A stretch of 58,000 nucleotides of DNA from Cryptomeria japonica (taxonomy: Eukaryota; Streptophyta; Pinopsida; Cupressales; Cupressaceae). Below the pieces are notes generated by a model. The model saw only the letters and a list, made by a program, of their open reading frames with translations, had not been told where the DNA came from and did not search any database. Position 1 is the first letter of the stretch; every line of letters begins with the position of its first letter. The stretch spans positions 98,459,796 to 98,517,795 of the forward strand of contig NC_081412.1 of NCBI RefSeq assembly GCF_030272615.1. Direction: 5' to 3'. A program made the translations under genes and the position numbers. Shown piece after piece: positions 42,485-53,952 of the stretch.

Positions 42485-42862
42485 TCGCAACTTTTTTCCA
42501 AATTTTCAGGGATGAAAGATATTGTGATTTTATTGCGGAATCCAAAGTTACAGCTGATTTGGAGATGTTTTGATCAGTGAAATTGTCGGACAAAGGTTGA
42601 ATCAAGAGGGTTTCAAAAATTAGGGTTTTGACACTTAACCACTTAATTTTCAAAATTAAAGCACAGATATGAATTGACAATTTGTAATAGAAGGGCAGAT
42701 CTGAAACAAGCATTAACAATTAAACATTTCACAGGCTTAATTACTAAAAAGAAAATTTAGGGTTTTTATGCAATTAACCTCTAAAATTTTGCCAAAGATC
42801 AAACATGGAAATGTAATCAAGGAATCAATTTTCAGATCTAACTATGAATAATCAGAAAGGAT

Positions 42863-42884
42863 GTTCACGTCGGGTTCACCAAAA
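42863..42884 (-). promoter_or_regulatory. TRG primer binding site
   Basis: Minus strand ttttggtgaacccgacgtga just inside the 5' LTR; tggtg... is the complement of a tRNA ending in CACCA. tRNA not named. Confidence 0.65.
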
Positions 42885-44132
42885 TGTAAAGCGGAAAATC
42901 ACGATCGAACCCTAGTTGCTCTCCCCTCTTCCAACTCCGAGGAGAGAGAAGGGAGGTTCGCTAGGGTTGATGGTTTTCACTTAGGGGAGAGACTTTACAT
43001 TCAAAAGAGGGGTTGAAACCCACAAGATCCAATCCCACACAATGCAAGATTGGATGCTAAATGTGTTTCAAGGGTTAAGAAATCAAGGCTACCCTCTTTT
43101 GTAAAGAATGTGCATAGAAGAATTAAGCTAGGAATGCATAGAAAGTGACAAAGATTCGCTTATAAACTGAGATAGGAATACAGTATGAAGCTGCGGACCT
43201 GGAATTAGCAGTAAAATGTCGATACGGCGCTGTCCTGCAAATTTGAGCAAAAGTTGTCAGGACGATGGCGCCCGAGCGACACGGTCCTCCGAAAAATCCG
43301 CGAAACGAAGGGGGATCTGTTCGTCTCTGCACAAGGATTCCAGATCTTCAATTTCAGCCACGTACCTGCAACCTACACACAGAAAAGCGAAGACGATTGG
43401 GGGGTTAGGGATTAGGGGTTTGCCTTTAGGTCAAACCCCGGTTTTGGAATTAACCAAGAAATGAGCAAGTGCTGTAAATGTAAATGTATGTAAAACAAGT
43501 ACTAATACCTTGTTCCAAGGATGTTTGTATCCTTATGTGCGAAGGTATAGATGTTGTATGTTGTTGTAATATGTAGTATGTGATCTCCTCTTCAATGGTT
43601 GAATCCTTGTCTTGAATGCAACACTTAGCCTTGAATGGAGACTTATAATGATCAATTGCTTGAAAAGAATGCTTGAATGCTTGAATGCTTGAGTATAGTT
43701 TCCACGCCTTTTCCCTCATGTGTGTCTCCTCTTATTTTCATCTTCTCCCCAAAATGAGAGAGAAAATGCAGTTTATATACTTGTCAATTAGGGCTGATAG
43801 ACTGATTTTCCCGACCTTAGGCCGACCAGGAAAGTTAATTTCCAAATTGCAAACAAAAAGACCCGAGACCCCTTAGGAGACCGGGCCCAAAATAGGACCC
43901 AGGGACCAGGGCACTGGGCGCCCTGGTCCTGAAGGACCAGGGCGCTGGGCGCTCTGGTCCCACCTCCCGGGACAGCAGGGTGCAAGGAGGTTCAGGCCAA
44001 GGTGCTTGAAAAATGCAGTTTTCAGTGTCGTGAGCAAGTTTCAGGGTCTCCATTCAGGTTGCGTGTTGCGTCGCCATCGTGAAGACCGAAATGCAGTCGA
44101 AATTGCAAGTGTCACAATTTTAGGATGCTACA
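42885..44132 (-). repeat. TRG 5' LTR
   Basis: 1248 bp, TG...CA. It carries the minus-strand TATA-like gtatataaac (43771-43780) and three GC hairpins (43260-43287, 43903-43929, 43934-43960). Followed on the right directly by the Ath-2 RT frame. Confidence 0.93.
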
Positions 44133-45120
44133 ACTTCTATTTTGGTTGGATCCACTTGAATACCTAATTGAGAGATTCGATGCCCCAATACTATACCTTC
44201 TTGCATCATCATAAAACATTTTTCACTATTTAAGGATAAATTGTGATCTTCACACCGCTACAATACTTTTGTCAGATTTTCTAATGCCTCCTTAAATGTA
44301 GTTCCATAAGTAGTAAAGTCATCCATGTATATTTCCATACAATCATGAGATATGTCTGAAAATATACTAAGAACAACCCTTTGAAAGGTTGCAAGGGCAT
44401 TACATAAACCAAAAGGAAGGACTGAATAAGCATATGTGCCCCAAGGGCAGGTAAAGGTAGTCTTTTCCTGATCTTCTGGAGCTATTCTAATTTGATTATA
44501 ACCACTAAACCCATCCAAAAATGAAAAGTATTGCTTACCTGCAAGAGAGTCTAACACTTGATCTATAAATGGAAGTGGAAAATGATCCTTTTTAGTAGAA
44601 GTGTTGAGATCCCTATAGTCCACACAAACTCTCCATTTTCTTCCTTTCTTTGGAACTATAACGAGAGGAGAAACCCATTGACTATCTGAAATAGGGTAGA
44701 TGAATCATGCGTGAAGCAATTTTTGCAGTTCCTCTTTAACTATTTCCCTTAAAGCATGATTAATCCTTCGCTGAGGCTGTCTAATTGGTTTACAATCCTC
44801 TTTGATATAAATTCTATGGGTACACAATGTAGGATTTAATCCTTTCATGTCCTGATAATCCCATGCAAAATCTTGTTGTTGGGCTTTGAGTAATTCTATT
44901 AATGACAATCTTTGATCTGCTACCAATTGATTATTTATATTCCGATTTCTCCCTGCAGCAACTTCTATTTGAATTACCGATTCTGCATTAGATATTTTAG
45001 ACAGACAAGAGGTTTGAATCTCCTGTGGTAGCAATGTGTGAAACATATATGTGGCTGCAGGAGAATTTAATAAGCCTGCAGATGGAAGAAGGGTATGCAG
45101 AGGACTTACTGGTATACCCA
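44133..45120 (-). pseudogene. Ath-2 reverse transcriptase, N-terminal part
   Basis: On the minus strand: linker (FAWDYQDMKGLNPTLCTHRI), VDYRDLN, DHFPLPFIDQVLDSL, FLDGFSGYNQIRIAPEDQ, FTCPWGTYAYSVLPFGLCNALATFQR, EIYMDDFTTYG (YMDD intact), CFMMMQEGIVLGHRISQLGIQVDPTKIEV, where the TRG LTR cuts in. Better preserved than Ath-1: the SGYNQ region lost there is present here, and there is no frameshift at PWGTY. A few stops remain (for example near 44257 and 44704). Everything C-terminal to PTKIEV is deleted. Confidence 0.88.
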
Positions 45121-45124
45121 CTGA

Positions 45125-45760
45125 CTGCTAAGCTGCTCCATAATGATTCCTTATGATGTTAGAGAGTATTGTATCATCCTCTTGAATTGCTATGAATTGG
45201 TCCCTTGATAACATCATTAGTTATTGAACAGAGTTAATTTCCTCTGCTTCTTCTCCTATGTCTGGCCACACTACTCGTTCTTGATCAAGTTGCGGTTGTG
45301 CTGGAGAATAGAGTGCAAGTGTTTTAGTAGTAATACCATCTGAAATTGTCATATCTCCACATCTGCAACCTATATATGCATCAGCTGTTGCTAGCCAAGG
45401 TCTTCCCAAAATAATTGGATATCCTCCTAATGTTGCCTTGGGAGAGAGGATTATGAAATCAACAAGATATTCCCAAGAATCTAATGTGACAAAAATATCT
45501 TCAACCATTCCTTCAGGCCGAACAATTGAGCTATCAGCAAGCTGCAGGACCGTTGGAGTTGATTTGAGATTAGTAATGTTGAGTTGCTGCATGACATCCT
45601 TAGTCATCACATTTATTGTTGCTCCTAGGTCTATGAAAGCATTTTTTATTTGAGTTCCATTAGTAACTACTTTGACAATAGGGCTACCTAGGTCAGAGTA
45701 TTTAGGGATTGCTATTTTTTCTAACATAATATCAGCCAACTATCCTACTACATGCACTAT
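45125..45760 (-). pseudogene. Ath-2 retropepsin
   Basis: IKNAFIDLGATINVM (DLGA active site), TVLQLADSSIVRPEGMVED, VDFIILSPKATLGGYPIILGRPWLA, DAYIGCRCGDMTISDG. 172 codons are open from 45739 to 45221. The same domain and lineage as in Ath-1; stops lie on both sides. It would process gag-pol. Confidence 0.85.
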
Positions 45761-47700
45761 TTTTGGATCTTTTTTCTTCCTCCCAGGTTTCTTCAGACAT
45801 GCCTCCTTAATAGCTTTTCCATATATGGGGATATCTTTAATATCTTGAAACAGTGGAATTTTAACACATATATGTTTTAACTGATCAATAAGATCAAAAG
45901 CTATATCATTCTACTGTCCAGATACTTCTACCTGTAATCTCTGAGGAAACGAGGGCATTCTTACAGGTATATATGAAGTTTCAGACTGTTGAACTTGCTT
46001 AGGATTTCCAGATTTATCAGGCATGCTTTCCTGAGCAGTCTCCTTTGCTGGTAACTCTGTTATGACTAGAGGAGATGGAGTAGGCAATGTTGTCCCTGAT
46101 CTTAAATGAATATCACTTATATTGAGAGAGTATGCATGATAGTTATTAGGATCAATTGAAAAAACTTGTTTTTGTTGTTGTGGTTTATTATTTGGATTTG
46201 GAATAGGCTGAGTTGGCAGTTGGGTTGGATTGGATGAGGAGGCAGTAGGAGCTGATGGCATTAAAGCTAGCTATTGGGACTGTTGCTATGGCTGCAGGAA
46301 ACCTGATGACTGGTTTGCCCATTGCTGTCCTCCCCTCCATTGTGGTGACTGCTGCCAGTTACCTTGAGGGGGACACCAATTCCCTTGTGGCTGCTACCAT
46401 TGAGATGAGGAATTATGATAATTAGGCCAATGATTCTAAGAGTTATTCCAAGACTGAGGAGTATAATTTCTAAAATTTTAGGAATATGGTGGTTGCCACT
46501 GATTGTTTTGTGCATTGAATTTCATATAAGGATTATAAAATGACAATGGATCCTGTGGAATACCCTGTCTTGGAGGCCAAGGCCTTCGTTGTGCAACATA
46601 AAAAAGTTGTTCATCATCTCTGTAGACAGGCTGGAAATATGGGGAACTCTACTGGCTATCAATTTTAGTTAACATTTTGCATCTACAATCCTTCTTTTGT
46701 CGATAATGAGGATAAAATTTAGCAAGCATAGCCTCTGCCTCCTCATGCTTCTTCTTTGCTTATAGTGTATCCAATTGGGTAGCCATATTATTAATTATAT
46801 TTTCTTTAAAATCCTTCAATAGATGAGTTATTTCCATTCTTGAGACTGTTGAAGATGACTTGGCAATTGAAGAATCAGGCCTATAGTGTCTTCCCCTTTT
46901 TGTTGTAGCTCTTGAATACTTTTGACAGATTTGTCTGATATCATCTCATTGAACTTGAGTAATATCTCCTCCTCCCACTAGATCTAAGGAGTCAACACAG
47001 TCATCATTGATGCCCCTCAGAAAAATCAACTTCATAGAATCTTCACTTAGATTACTATGTTTGGATTTGCTGACACTAAATAAAAACCTTTCCAAATAGT
47101 CTTCTAGGCTCTCATCTTCTTTTTGTGTCATTCTGAATATATCATCACCATGTCGGTCCATTCGCCTGCAATAGTCTTTATACTTATCCAAGAAGTTTGT
47201 TTTCATTTCCTCCCAGGTAGTGATTACATTTCTTCCTAAACTCATAAACCATCTCAAGGCAGCTTCTTTCAAAGCAACAGGGAATAACTTGAGTTTATGA
47301 GCATCAGTGTATAATCATAACTTCTGCAAAGGATATCAAATTCAAACAGAAAGGTATCTGGATCCTCTGTTACCAACCCATGAAATTTTGGAAGTGAAGA
47401 GGCTGGTATGTTTTTCAAATTTGCATTATCATGTAGATCAGGAATGGGGAACTCAAATGTTGGATTTACAAGTGGAGGTGGAGGATTTGTTGCCATTGGT
47501 CCCTGATAAATAACTAGAAGCAAAATTTTTTGTTCAGGGGGTTCATTCAAGAAGTCTAGGTCTCCTTCTGACAAATTAAAAACATTACCATTTAGCACAT
47601 AGGTTTCTGCAAAAGGGTTTACTTCAGGTGCTTGATCTGATCTTATATCTTGAGTAGAATTCAAGGGAAGAAATCTTCCTAATGCTTCTTATCCTCCTAT
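45761..47700 (-). pseudogene. Ath-2 gag
   Basis: The N-terminus is readable from MNSTQDIRSDQAPEVNPF (47664) through LSEGDLDFLNEPPE, NPTFEFPIPDLHDNANL and LPKFHGLVTEDPDTFLFEF. A one-base change near 47300 shifts the frame; the rest follows (ALRWFMSLGRNVITTWEEM, EDESLEDYLERFLFSVSKS, FLRGINDDC, CCHC-like cluster, Gln/Trp/Pro-rich tail, then DIHLRSGTTLPTPSPLV). This copy shows that several Ath-1 stops were Gln codons. It is itself broken by stops and the frameshift. Confidence 0.85.
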
Positions 47701-47790
47701 GCATGCAGATTAATGAAGGAAATTCAAAAATCTAATTAAGAAAACTTAAAACTAATGGTTTACAACAAATTCTTAGCTTGGCACCATCCT

Positions 47791-47808
47791 CGGCAACGAC
47801 GCCAAAAA
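47791..47808 (-). promoter_or_regulatory. Ath-2 PBS
   Basis: Minus strand tttttggcgtcgttgccg, close to the Athila primer site, touching the 5' LTR. Confidence 0.8.
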
Positions 47809-49018
47809 TGTTGGTCCTTACAACTAGAATGGTAACTAGGTAATAAATCATAATTCAGAGATTGAATATTCTTAAATAGCTAACTTTTCATGTGGCAAAG
47901 GCTCATTTAGTTATCAACCAGGGACATAAACTTGAAATGGGCCAGCACTATATGTGCACCAAGTTCATATTGCAACCATCTTTTATGATTGTAGAAAAGG
48001 AAATTATTCTCAAAGTAAACACACAAAATCTTAAATGAACTAATGCTTTAATCTTACAATTGGAAATTACTTTAAACAACTATTGTTAAATGATAAAGTT
48101 CTAGTGGGCAGCAGGAACTACTTTGCTGTTGTGGCTACAGGAACAAACACAGGAACTGTTTCCGATGGCTGCAGGAACAGACAACTGCAGAAACAACTGC
48201 TACAAAAGTATAAAACTAACTAAAACATACAAAGGATTACTCACCAAGTGGGCCCCCTTGAGTGAGTATCTCAAGAACCTCAGATTACAATTATCTAATT
48301 ATCCAAAATCGCATTGATCTCTTTATTTCATCTTAACGGAGAAATACATAAAACAATATCAAAAGACTATGTATTACAAGTTACTATGGGTGTTCTCTGC
48401 CATCCCCGAGAGGAGAGAGATCCCCATTATTTATAGGAAAACTTATATTAAAATTCTAACTAATCGACCACATTCCTATGGAATAGGTGAACAAGATTTA
48501 TTAACAAGAGATGAAGTCAGCACAGGACAATAGAACAACATCTGTCCTGCAGCTGAGAAAATATAACATGACTAGCCTCCTAGATATAAACTCCACTAAG
48601 AATAGTTGTAAATGTTCATAAATCAATCTGTTGAAGAACCAGTCAAGTGGCTATGAGCATTACTGCATTTCTTTGGCTGGGTCTGTGTTGCGGTTATGTA
48701 TTTGATGATCTTTTGAACCACCATTTGTCCTTACTTCGCCTTTACTGACCCTGCATCATGATATTAATGCACATCAAACATGTGTATATACTAATTCTAA
48801 CATGACATAATGCAAACCATATTAATAATTATTTTTAGATATTTGCATAGATAGATCATTACATCACATCCTTGGGTATAAGTTAAACCAGTTCAGAAAC
48901 ACTTAAAAGGTATCAACTTAAAAGAGTATTATAATCCAAATGTCATCTAATCATAAGACCTAGGAAGGAGTATTGTATCAAAAATCTATCAAGATAGAGC
49001 CATTATTTAGGCTCATCA
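47809..49018 (-). repeat. Ath-2 5' LTR
   Basis: 1210 bp, the reverse-complement counterpart of the Ath-1 LTR at 49449-50675. TATA box at 48428-48436 on the minus strand. Followed by the TSD CAAAG. Confidence 0.92.
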
Positions 49019-49023
49019 CAAAG

Positions 49024-49434
49024 AATATGAACAAATGGCTACAAGGGAAGGATAGGTAGCAATAGGACATTTGGTCCAATGTTGGAATAGCCTGCCAGAT
49101 GAATTGAAGCAATTCGAGCGACACTCCTTACAAAACTACCATGCAACACTAAAGAGAGCACCCAAATATATGCACTTGGGAAGAACAAAAGGAAGACATT
49201 GGTTGCCTCTCAATTTTCAGCCTCCAATCCTCCTATGGCCACTAATGGGATGCAAGGATAATGATCCACCATATAGTGAAGTAACAGAATGTACCGGGTG
49301 GATGAGATTAGAGAAAATGAAAGGATTTTACTGGAGTTTGTCTATAGGAGGTTCTGGGCAGGTTACCCCTGGCAATTTCAGAATCAATGCAAGAATTTAG
49401 AATTTTCCTATTGTTGGAGGATCAACAATAAGTT
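49024..49434 (+). pseudogene. Ath-1 post-pol ORF, C-terminal part
   Basis: Continues the frame cut by Ath-2: EYEQMATREG, a TAG, then VAIGHLVQCWNSLPDELKQFE, LHLGRTKGRHWLP-like, and FYWSLSIGGSGQVTPGNF, ending at a TAG at 49398. No family assigned. About 35 bp of untranslated sequence precede the PPT. Confidence 0.65.
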
Positions 49435-49448
49435 AGGTTAGGGGGAGA
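49435..49448 (+). promoter_or_regulatory. Ath-1 polypurine tract
   Basis: aggttagggggaga touching the 3' LTR start tgatgagcc. Confidence 0.85.
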
Positions 49449-50675
49449 TGATGAGCCTAAATAATGGCTCTATTTTGATAGATTTTTGTTATAGTATTCC
49501 TGCCTAGGTCTTGTGATTAGATGATATTTGGATTGAGATACTCTCCTAGTTGATACCTTTTAAGTGTTTCTGGAACTAATTTGTCTGATACTTAAGGTTG
49601 TCATATAATGGTTTTTAAATGGTTTATCTATGCAAATATCTAAATCAATCTTAAGTATGGTTTAATTTATGTCATGTTAGTATTAGTATATACACATGTT
49701 TGTTGTGCATGTTAACATCATGGTGCAGGGTCGGCAAAAGAGAAGGAAATACTAAGTGGTAGTTTAAAGGAACACCAAGCATGCCGCCACAATGCAGACC
49801 CAGTCAAAGAAAAACAACATTAAAGAAGATCAAAGCCACTTGACCGGTTCTTCAACAAAATAATTTATGAGACATTTATAACTGTTCTTAGTGGAGCTTA
49901 GATCTAGGAAGCAAGTCATGCTATATTTTCTCAGCTGCAGGACAAATGTTGTTTTGTTTTCCTATGTTGACTTCTTCTTTAGTATAATAAAACCTATTCG
50001 CCTATTCCGTAGGAATGTGGTTGATCAGTTAGGAATTTGTTATAAGTTTCCATATAAATAAAGGGTCTCTCTCTCCTCTCGGGGACAGAAGAGAACGACC
50101 ATAGTATTTGTAATACTCAGTTTTTTTTAACTTATGTATTTTCACAGTCAATTTAGAATAAAAAGATCAATGTGATTTTGAGCTTAACAATTGTAATCTG
50201 AAATTTTTGGATATACTCACTCAAGGGGGCCCACTTGGTGAGTAATCATTTGTGTTTTCCAATTAGTTTCCATCTTGCAATAATTGTTGTTTCAACAATT
50301 GTTTGTTCCTATAGCCACTGGAAACAGTTCTTGTGTCTGTTCCTGCAGCCACAACGACAGAGTAGTTTTTATCTGCTTGCCAAAAAATTATCGTTTGGTA
50401 GTAGTTGATTAATTTATTTTCAGTTGTGAATTCTGATTAAAGTATTAGTTCATTATGATTTTGCATGTTTACTTCAACGAATTTCCTTTCTTGCAGTAGG
50501 ATAGAATAGTTGCGATATGAATTTGGTGCACATATAGTGTTGACCCGTTTCAAGTTTATGTCCCTGGTCGATAAGTAAATGAGCCTTTTCTACAGGAAAG
50601 CTAGCCATTCAAGGATGTCCAATCTTTGAATTGTGTTTCATTACCTAGTTGCCATTCCAGTTGTGAGGACCAACA
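49449..50675 (+). repeat. Ath-1 3' LTR
   Basis: 1227 bp, TGATGAGCC...GGACCAACA, uninterrupted reference copy for the LTR family; TATA box at 50053-50060. Confidence 0.92.
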
Positions 50676-50995
50676 AAACATCACATTCTAGTAGTATGTT
50701 CCCCAAGGACAAGTAAAATCTATTTTATATTAGTTGTCTAGCGCAATCCTTATTTGATTATAACCAAAGAAACCATTCATGAGTGATAACATGTCATTTT
50801 TTGTTGTCAAATCCACAATCATATCTATATTAGGAAGTGGAAAATCATCCTTGGGACAAGCTTTGTTTAGGTCCCTGAAGTCAGTATAGATTCGTATGCC
50901 CCTAGTGGGTTTAGTCACTGGTACTAAGTTTGAAATCCATTCTGCATAGTCTATGGGTCTAATGAAACCCACATCTAAGAATTTCTACAACTCTA
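50676..50995 (-). pseudogene. Tat-1 reverse transcriptase, N-terminal half
   Basis: The minus strand reads MGFIRPIDYAEWISNLVPVTKPTRGIRIYTDFRDLNKACPKDDFPLP (quoted in part: RPIDYAEW, YTDFRDLNKACPKDDF), then GFFGYNQIRIALD and FTCPWGTYYY. This is the fingers/palm region of a Tat-type RT, ending where Ath-1 inserted; the rest is at 12611-13370. Stops (for example before the FTCPWG segment) make it inactive. Confidence 0.88.
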
Positions 50996-50999
50996 CTTC

Positions 51000-52683
51000 A
51001 AACTAACAAGGCTATTTGAGGGTGCATCTTCTTGAGTTTTTGCTTGTAAGGTTTCACTCCTGGTAGAAACGGTAGATGATGTAGGACCAATTCTGGATAC
51101 AACCCTGGCATGTCAGCATACAACCATGCAAATTTTATCGATCGCTACTTGAAGAATTGAATGAATTTTTTCTTTCCCATGGGGTTTAAAGATTTATCTA
51201 GATGTATTTTATGTACATTCTCAGCATCTCCAATGTTGATTTCTTTTGTTTCTTCTACTAGCAATGTTGATTGTTCTTGATTTATAGGAAGATTCTCTAG
51301 TCTGTTTGTAGTTACATTTTCTATGTCCTCCACATCTTTTGGATTAGTAGAGGAGCTTGCTTCTCCAAAGTAGGTGGTTTTGTCCAAATCTATGGTGAAA
51401 CCAACTTTGTGATCATCGTAGGGAAATCTAACCCCAGCACCTAAAAACTCAGCTATAGCTTCATCATTTTGGAACCAATCCAAATGTGGTTGTTCTTCTT
51501 GCTCCCATTCTATCCTCACAAAGGTCTTTGTCTTTAGGAGGAGGAGATGTTTTTGATATCATGCGGATCCTATTGTCAAATACATACTTGAATAACTTTA
51601 GATCAACTAGTATGTCCTCATATTCAGTGTCATCATCTATAGGTGATTGATTGTCCTAGGCTCTAAATGCTGAATATGTGCTACAACTTTGAATAGATAA
51701 GAATTCATAGTCATGGGAATCAATTATACTCTTAATATATGTCCCTCTATTTGATCCTTCTTCATCAACTTCCTCGATTGGAGAAAGAGGAGTCTCAACA
51801 GTGTTGATGATGAATGAGAGACTTTCATGACTTGTAGACCCTTCTTCCGTGATAGAAGCTTCATTTAAAGCTTCGATGAGAGATAGAGGCAATATAAAAT
51901 TACCTTCTCTAGCTAGTACTATGTATTTTTCCCTTGATGAATTGGTTGAGGATGATGGTGCCAAGTAAGTAATTGATTCATCTGCTGGTGCAAGTCCTAT
52001 TTCTGTCACCGCATTCACATGATATGCCGGTGCAAAGGCAATTATTGACATGTTATGGCTTGGTGACTCAAGAGCTTCCTCCTCATTTGTGATTTGTGTT
52101 GTTGTTTGAAAATTTTAAATAATCAAAGTAGCTAGTCTAGAAGTCCTTCTTCTTCTTGTTAGGCTCGTATATCCCAAGCCCCAATTCTTTGGATTTTATG
52201 ATGGTAAAATAGGTTCTATAATTCCTTGAGCATGTGGCCCAAGTCTTGTTGTGCCATCATAACCATGTCTTTCTAAAATTGTGAATCAATTGCCATACTG
52301 ATCTAAAGGGAGTTTGACATTTGGATGTTCATCTTCTTCTTTACAGAGCCATTTGTTGACATCTTCCTCTAAGGATTATTCATTTAACTCTCCCCATCTT
52401 ATGAAGGAACAAGAATTTGAAAATTGGACTATTTCTTTCCCTTTATCTTTACTTGTGGGGTTTGGTAATACTCTCCTAAAGGATCTAGGAGACAATTGGC
52501 CTGCTGATATTGTATGCGGGAAAAGCGGGTCAATAGAACTTAAAATGTGAAAAATGAAGCCTAAGGAGCCTTTGCTCACACACCCACAAGACTTCTTGGT
52601 GCAAGTTATGGAGTCATGGAGAATGACTCAACTTCCCAAGGATGGTTCCATGGTTCTCTGTCTGACAAGGTCCCTCAAACCAA
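51000..52683 (-). pseudogene. Tat-type protease-RT linker with G-patch-like motif
   Basis: On the minus strand upstream of RT: DKTTYFGEASSS and LVEETKEINIGD (51519-51145), then an acidic Ser/Glu-rich part (52051-51656), then ILERHGYDGTTRLGPHAQGI ... NWGLGY (about 52290-52170), a Gly-rich G-patch-like motif common in the linker of Tat polyproteins. Upstream of 52376 the sequence (RDLVRQRTMEPSLG and onward) does not look like protease, so gag and protease are deleted or displaced. Many stops. Confidence 0.6.
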
Positions 52684-53952
52684 TGTTTTTGCTCTCAGAT
52701 CACTGAGAAAAATGGTTTAGGGATGACAAATGCAAGAACGAGAGATGTTTTGAATGATTTTATTATGAAATGCATCCTAAGCTATGCATGATCTTACGAA
52801 TGTAATAAACTAGATTATGAGATGACAAGATTAGTAGCAAGACTATCCTAGCATGATATATTAGTCTATGATTGAGCTAAAATGATAAAGAAAATACTCT
52901 AAACATGCATATTTAGATTAATTCCTATCTAAAAGAGAGGCTAAATGATGAGCATAAATGATATATGAAAGCTTGAATGTATTTGAGTATAAGTATGATA
53001 CTAAAGACTTGGGTCCTAAATGGAGGGATGGAGAGCTCTATTTATAGCAAAAATAGGGCAATGGATGGCCAGGATTGGATAATCTTATCAAGGGTTGAGT
53101 TTGAAAGTTGGGAATCCATGTTTGCAATTCTCACCAATGAAAAGGTGACAATTGTCAACATAAGGTTGGGTTGAGGAGAGAGGTAGAAAGCATTAAATGC
53201 TAGAGTAGACCTCATGGTTACCTTAAGAGGTAAGGATTAGGATTAGATTAGGGTTTATCCAATGGATACCAAAAGGATAAACTCTTGTGCAAGGGATTAA
53301 GGAATAATCATGGTCAAAGCATTAAAGGCTTGATGAGACCCTTGGGTTACATGGAGGTTGAGTTTAGGAAAATTCTTTAATCATGCTGGAGGGTTGAGTT
53401 AACCATTAATGGTTTGGGAGACTTTCAAAGTTTAGTGGTTGAAGCCTTTAAGGGTTTTCAAAGACTTTGAGGGTTTGAGAAGTGACTTCCCCTTGCTTAG
53501 GGATGTGACAATATTTAGGAGATGGGTTAGGCTAATTTAGAAGTGATTAGAAGAGTCTAGAAGGGGGTTAGGAATAGGGTTTAGGAGGCAAGTGGGAGAT
53601 GTAGGATTTTGCAAGTGGATGAAGAGATAATAGGATTTAATTGAAATAAAGTTAATTTAATTCAATTTGGTTGCAATTTGGGGAATTGAATAAATTAGAT
53701 TTATTCAATTTAGGATAACTATTTAATTAAATTTGAATTTAATTAAAAGTGGATAGAAGGGATTAAATTGAATAAAATGATTTATTCTTTTAAATGGAAA
53801 AAGAGGTTTAGTGAATTTAATTTAAATAAATTGAATAATTTACTTAATTTAAATAGAGGAATGTGGGCGATTCAATTAAATTGGATTTAATTAAATAGAG
53901 AAATGAACATAAAATATTCATTTAGGAATATGGTCATTTTTATATGTTTACA
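52684..53952 (-). repeat. Tat-3 LTR
   Basis: Ends tatatgtttaca beside a PPT at 53953, has a minus-strand TATA box (53039-53047) and an aattaaatt-rich end like other Tat LTRs here. The left boundary is placed at tgtttttgctctc because the minus strand there reads ...gcaaaaaca then ttggtttgagggacc, which looks like an LTR end plus PBS. Left boundary uncertain by tens of bases. Confidence 0.6.

Larger units (their letters stand above)
41704..42884 (-). other. TRG leader with repeated hairpin modules
   Basis: The leader between PBS and gag. An open stretch of 260 codons (42719-41937) is Ile/Phe/Lys-rich with no domain and probably reflects AT-rich composition. Two modules of about 90 bp (41805-41895, 42420-42515) repeat: a ccaaaatttc/ccgaaatttc start, aaaatgtc, a GC hairpin, aactttttt, then agggatgaaag. 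Confidence 0.6.
36369..44132 (-). mobile_element. TRG: gag-protease-only LTR element inside Ath-2
   Basis: Two LTRs (36369-37561, lacking about 25 bp at its outer end; 42885-44132, complete, TGTAAAGCGG...GATGCTACA) frame a 5.3-kb interior. The minus-strand sense is shown by the PBS beside 42885 and the PPT beside 37561. The only gene is the 1133-codon gag-protease ORF. There is no RT, RNase H or integrase, so it fits the terminal-repeat-with-GAG class of non-autonomous elements. The LTRs differ at roughly ten sites plus one 31-bp duplication, so it is probably the youngest insertion here. Its left flank is not the other side of its Ath-2 target, so a deletion removed the left target and the LTR tip. 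Confidence 0.9.
35934..49018 (-). mobile_element. Ath-2: reversed Athila-type element with a large deletion
   Basis: Inserted in the 3' ORF of Ath-1 with the exact target duplication CAAAG (35929-35933, 49019-49023); removing it restores the Ath-1 frame (EEVYK|EYEQMATREG). It is the same family as Ath-1 in the opposite orientation. Right to left: 5' LTR (47809-49018), PBS, gag, protease, RT up to PTKIEV, then TRG. On the far side of TRG only 435 bp of its 3' LTR remain (35934-36368). RT C-terminus, RNase H, integrase, 3' ORF, PPT and most of the 3' LTR are gone. Confidence 0.92.
13371..50675 (+). mobile_element. Ath-1: Athila-type Ty3/gypsy element with nested insertions
   Basis: The element runs from TGATGAGCC (13371) to GGACCAACA (50675), about 37.3 kb, of which most is later insertions. 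Order: 5' LTR, PBS (tttttggcatcattgtcgg, 26696), gag, protease, RT, RNase H, integrase, a long 3' ORF, PPT (49435-49448) and 3' LTR (49449-50675). It interrupts Tat-1 RT; the flanks are TACAT (13366-13370) and AACAT (50677-50681), one mismatch, and joining them restores the RT motif order. The PBS sequence, one continuous gag-pol frame, the DLGA protease site and the post-pol ORF all fit the Athila clade. Inserted in it are the copia relic with Tat-2, a solo LTR, and Ath-2 with TRG. Confidence 0.88.

Noticed and set aside
41937-42719. A 260-codon ORF upstream of TRG gag
   Set aside because: AT-driven Ile/Phe/Lys-rich composition, no domain, and it contains the repeated hairpin modules; better read as leader.
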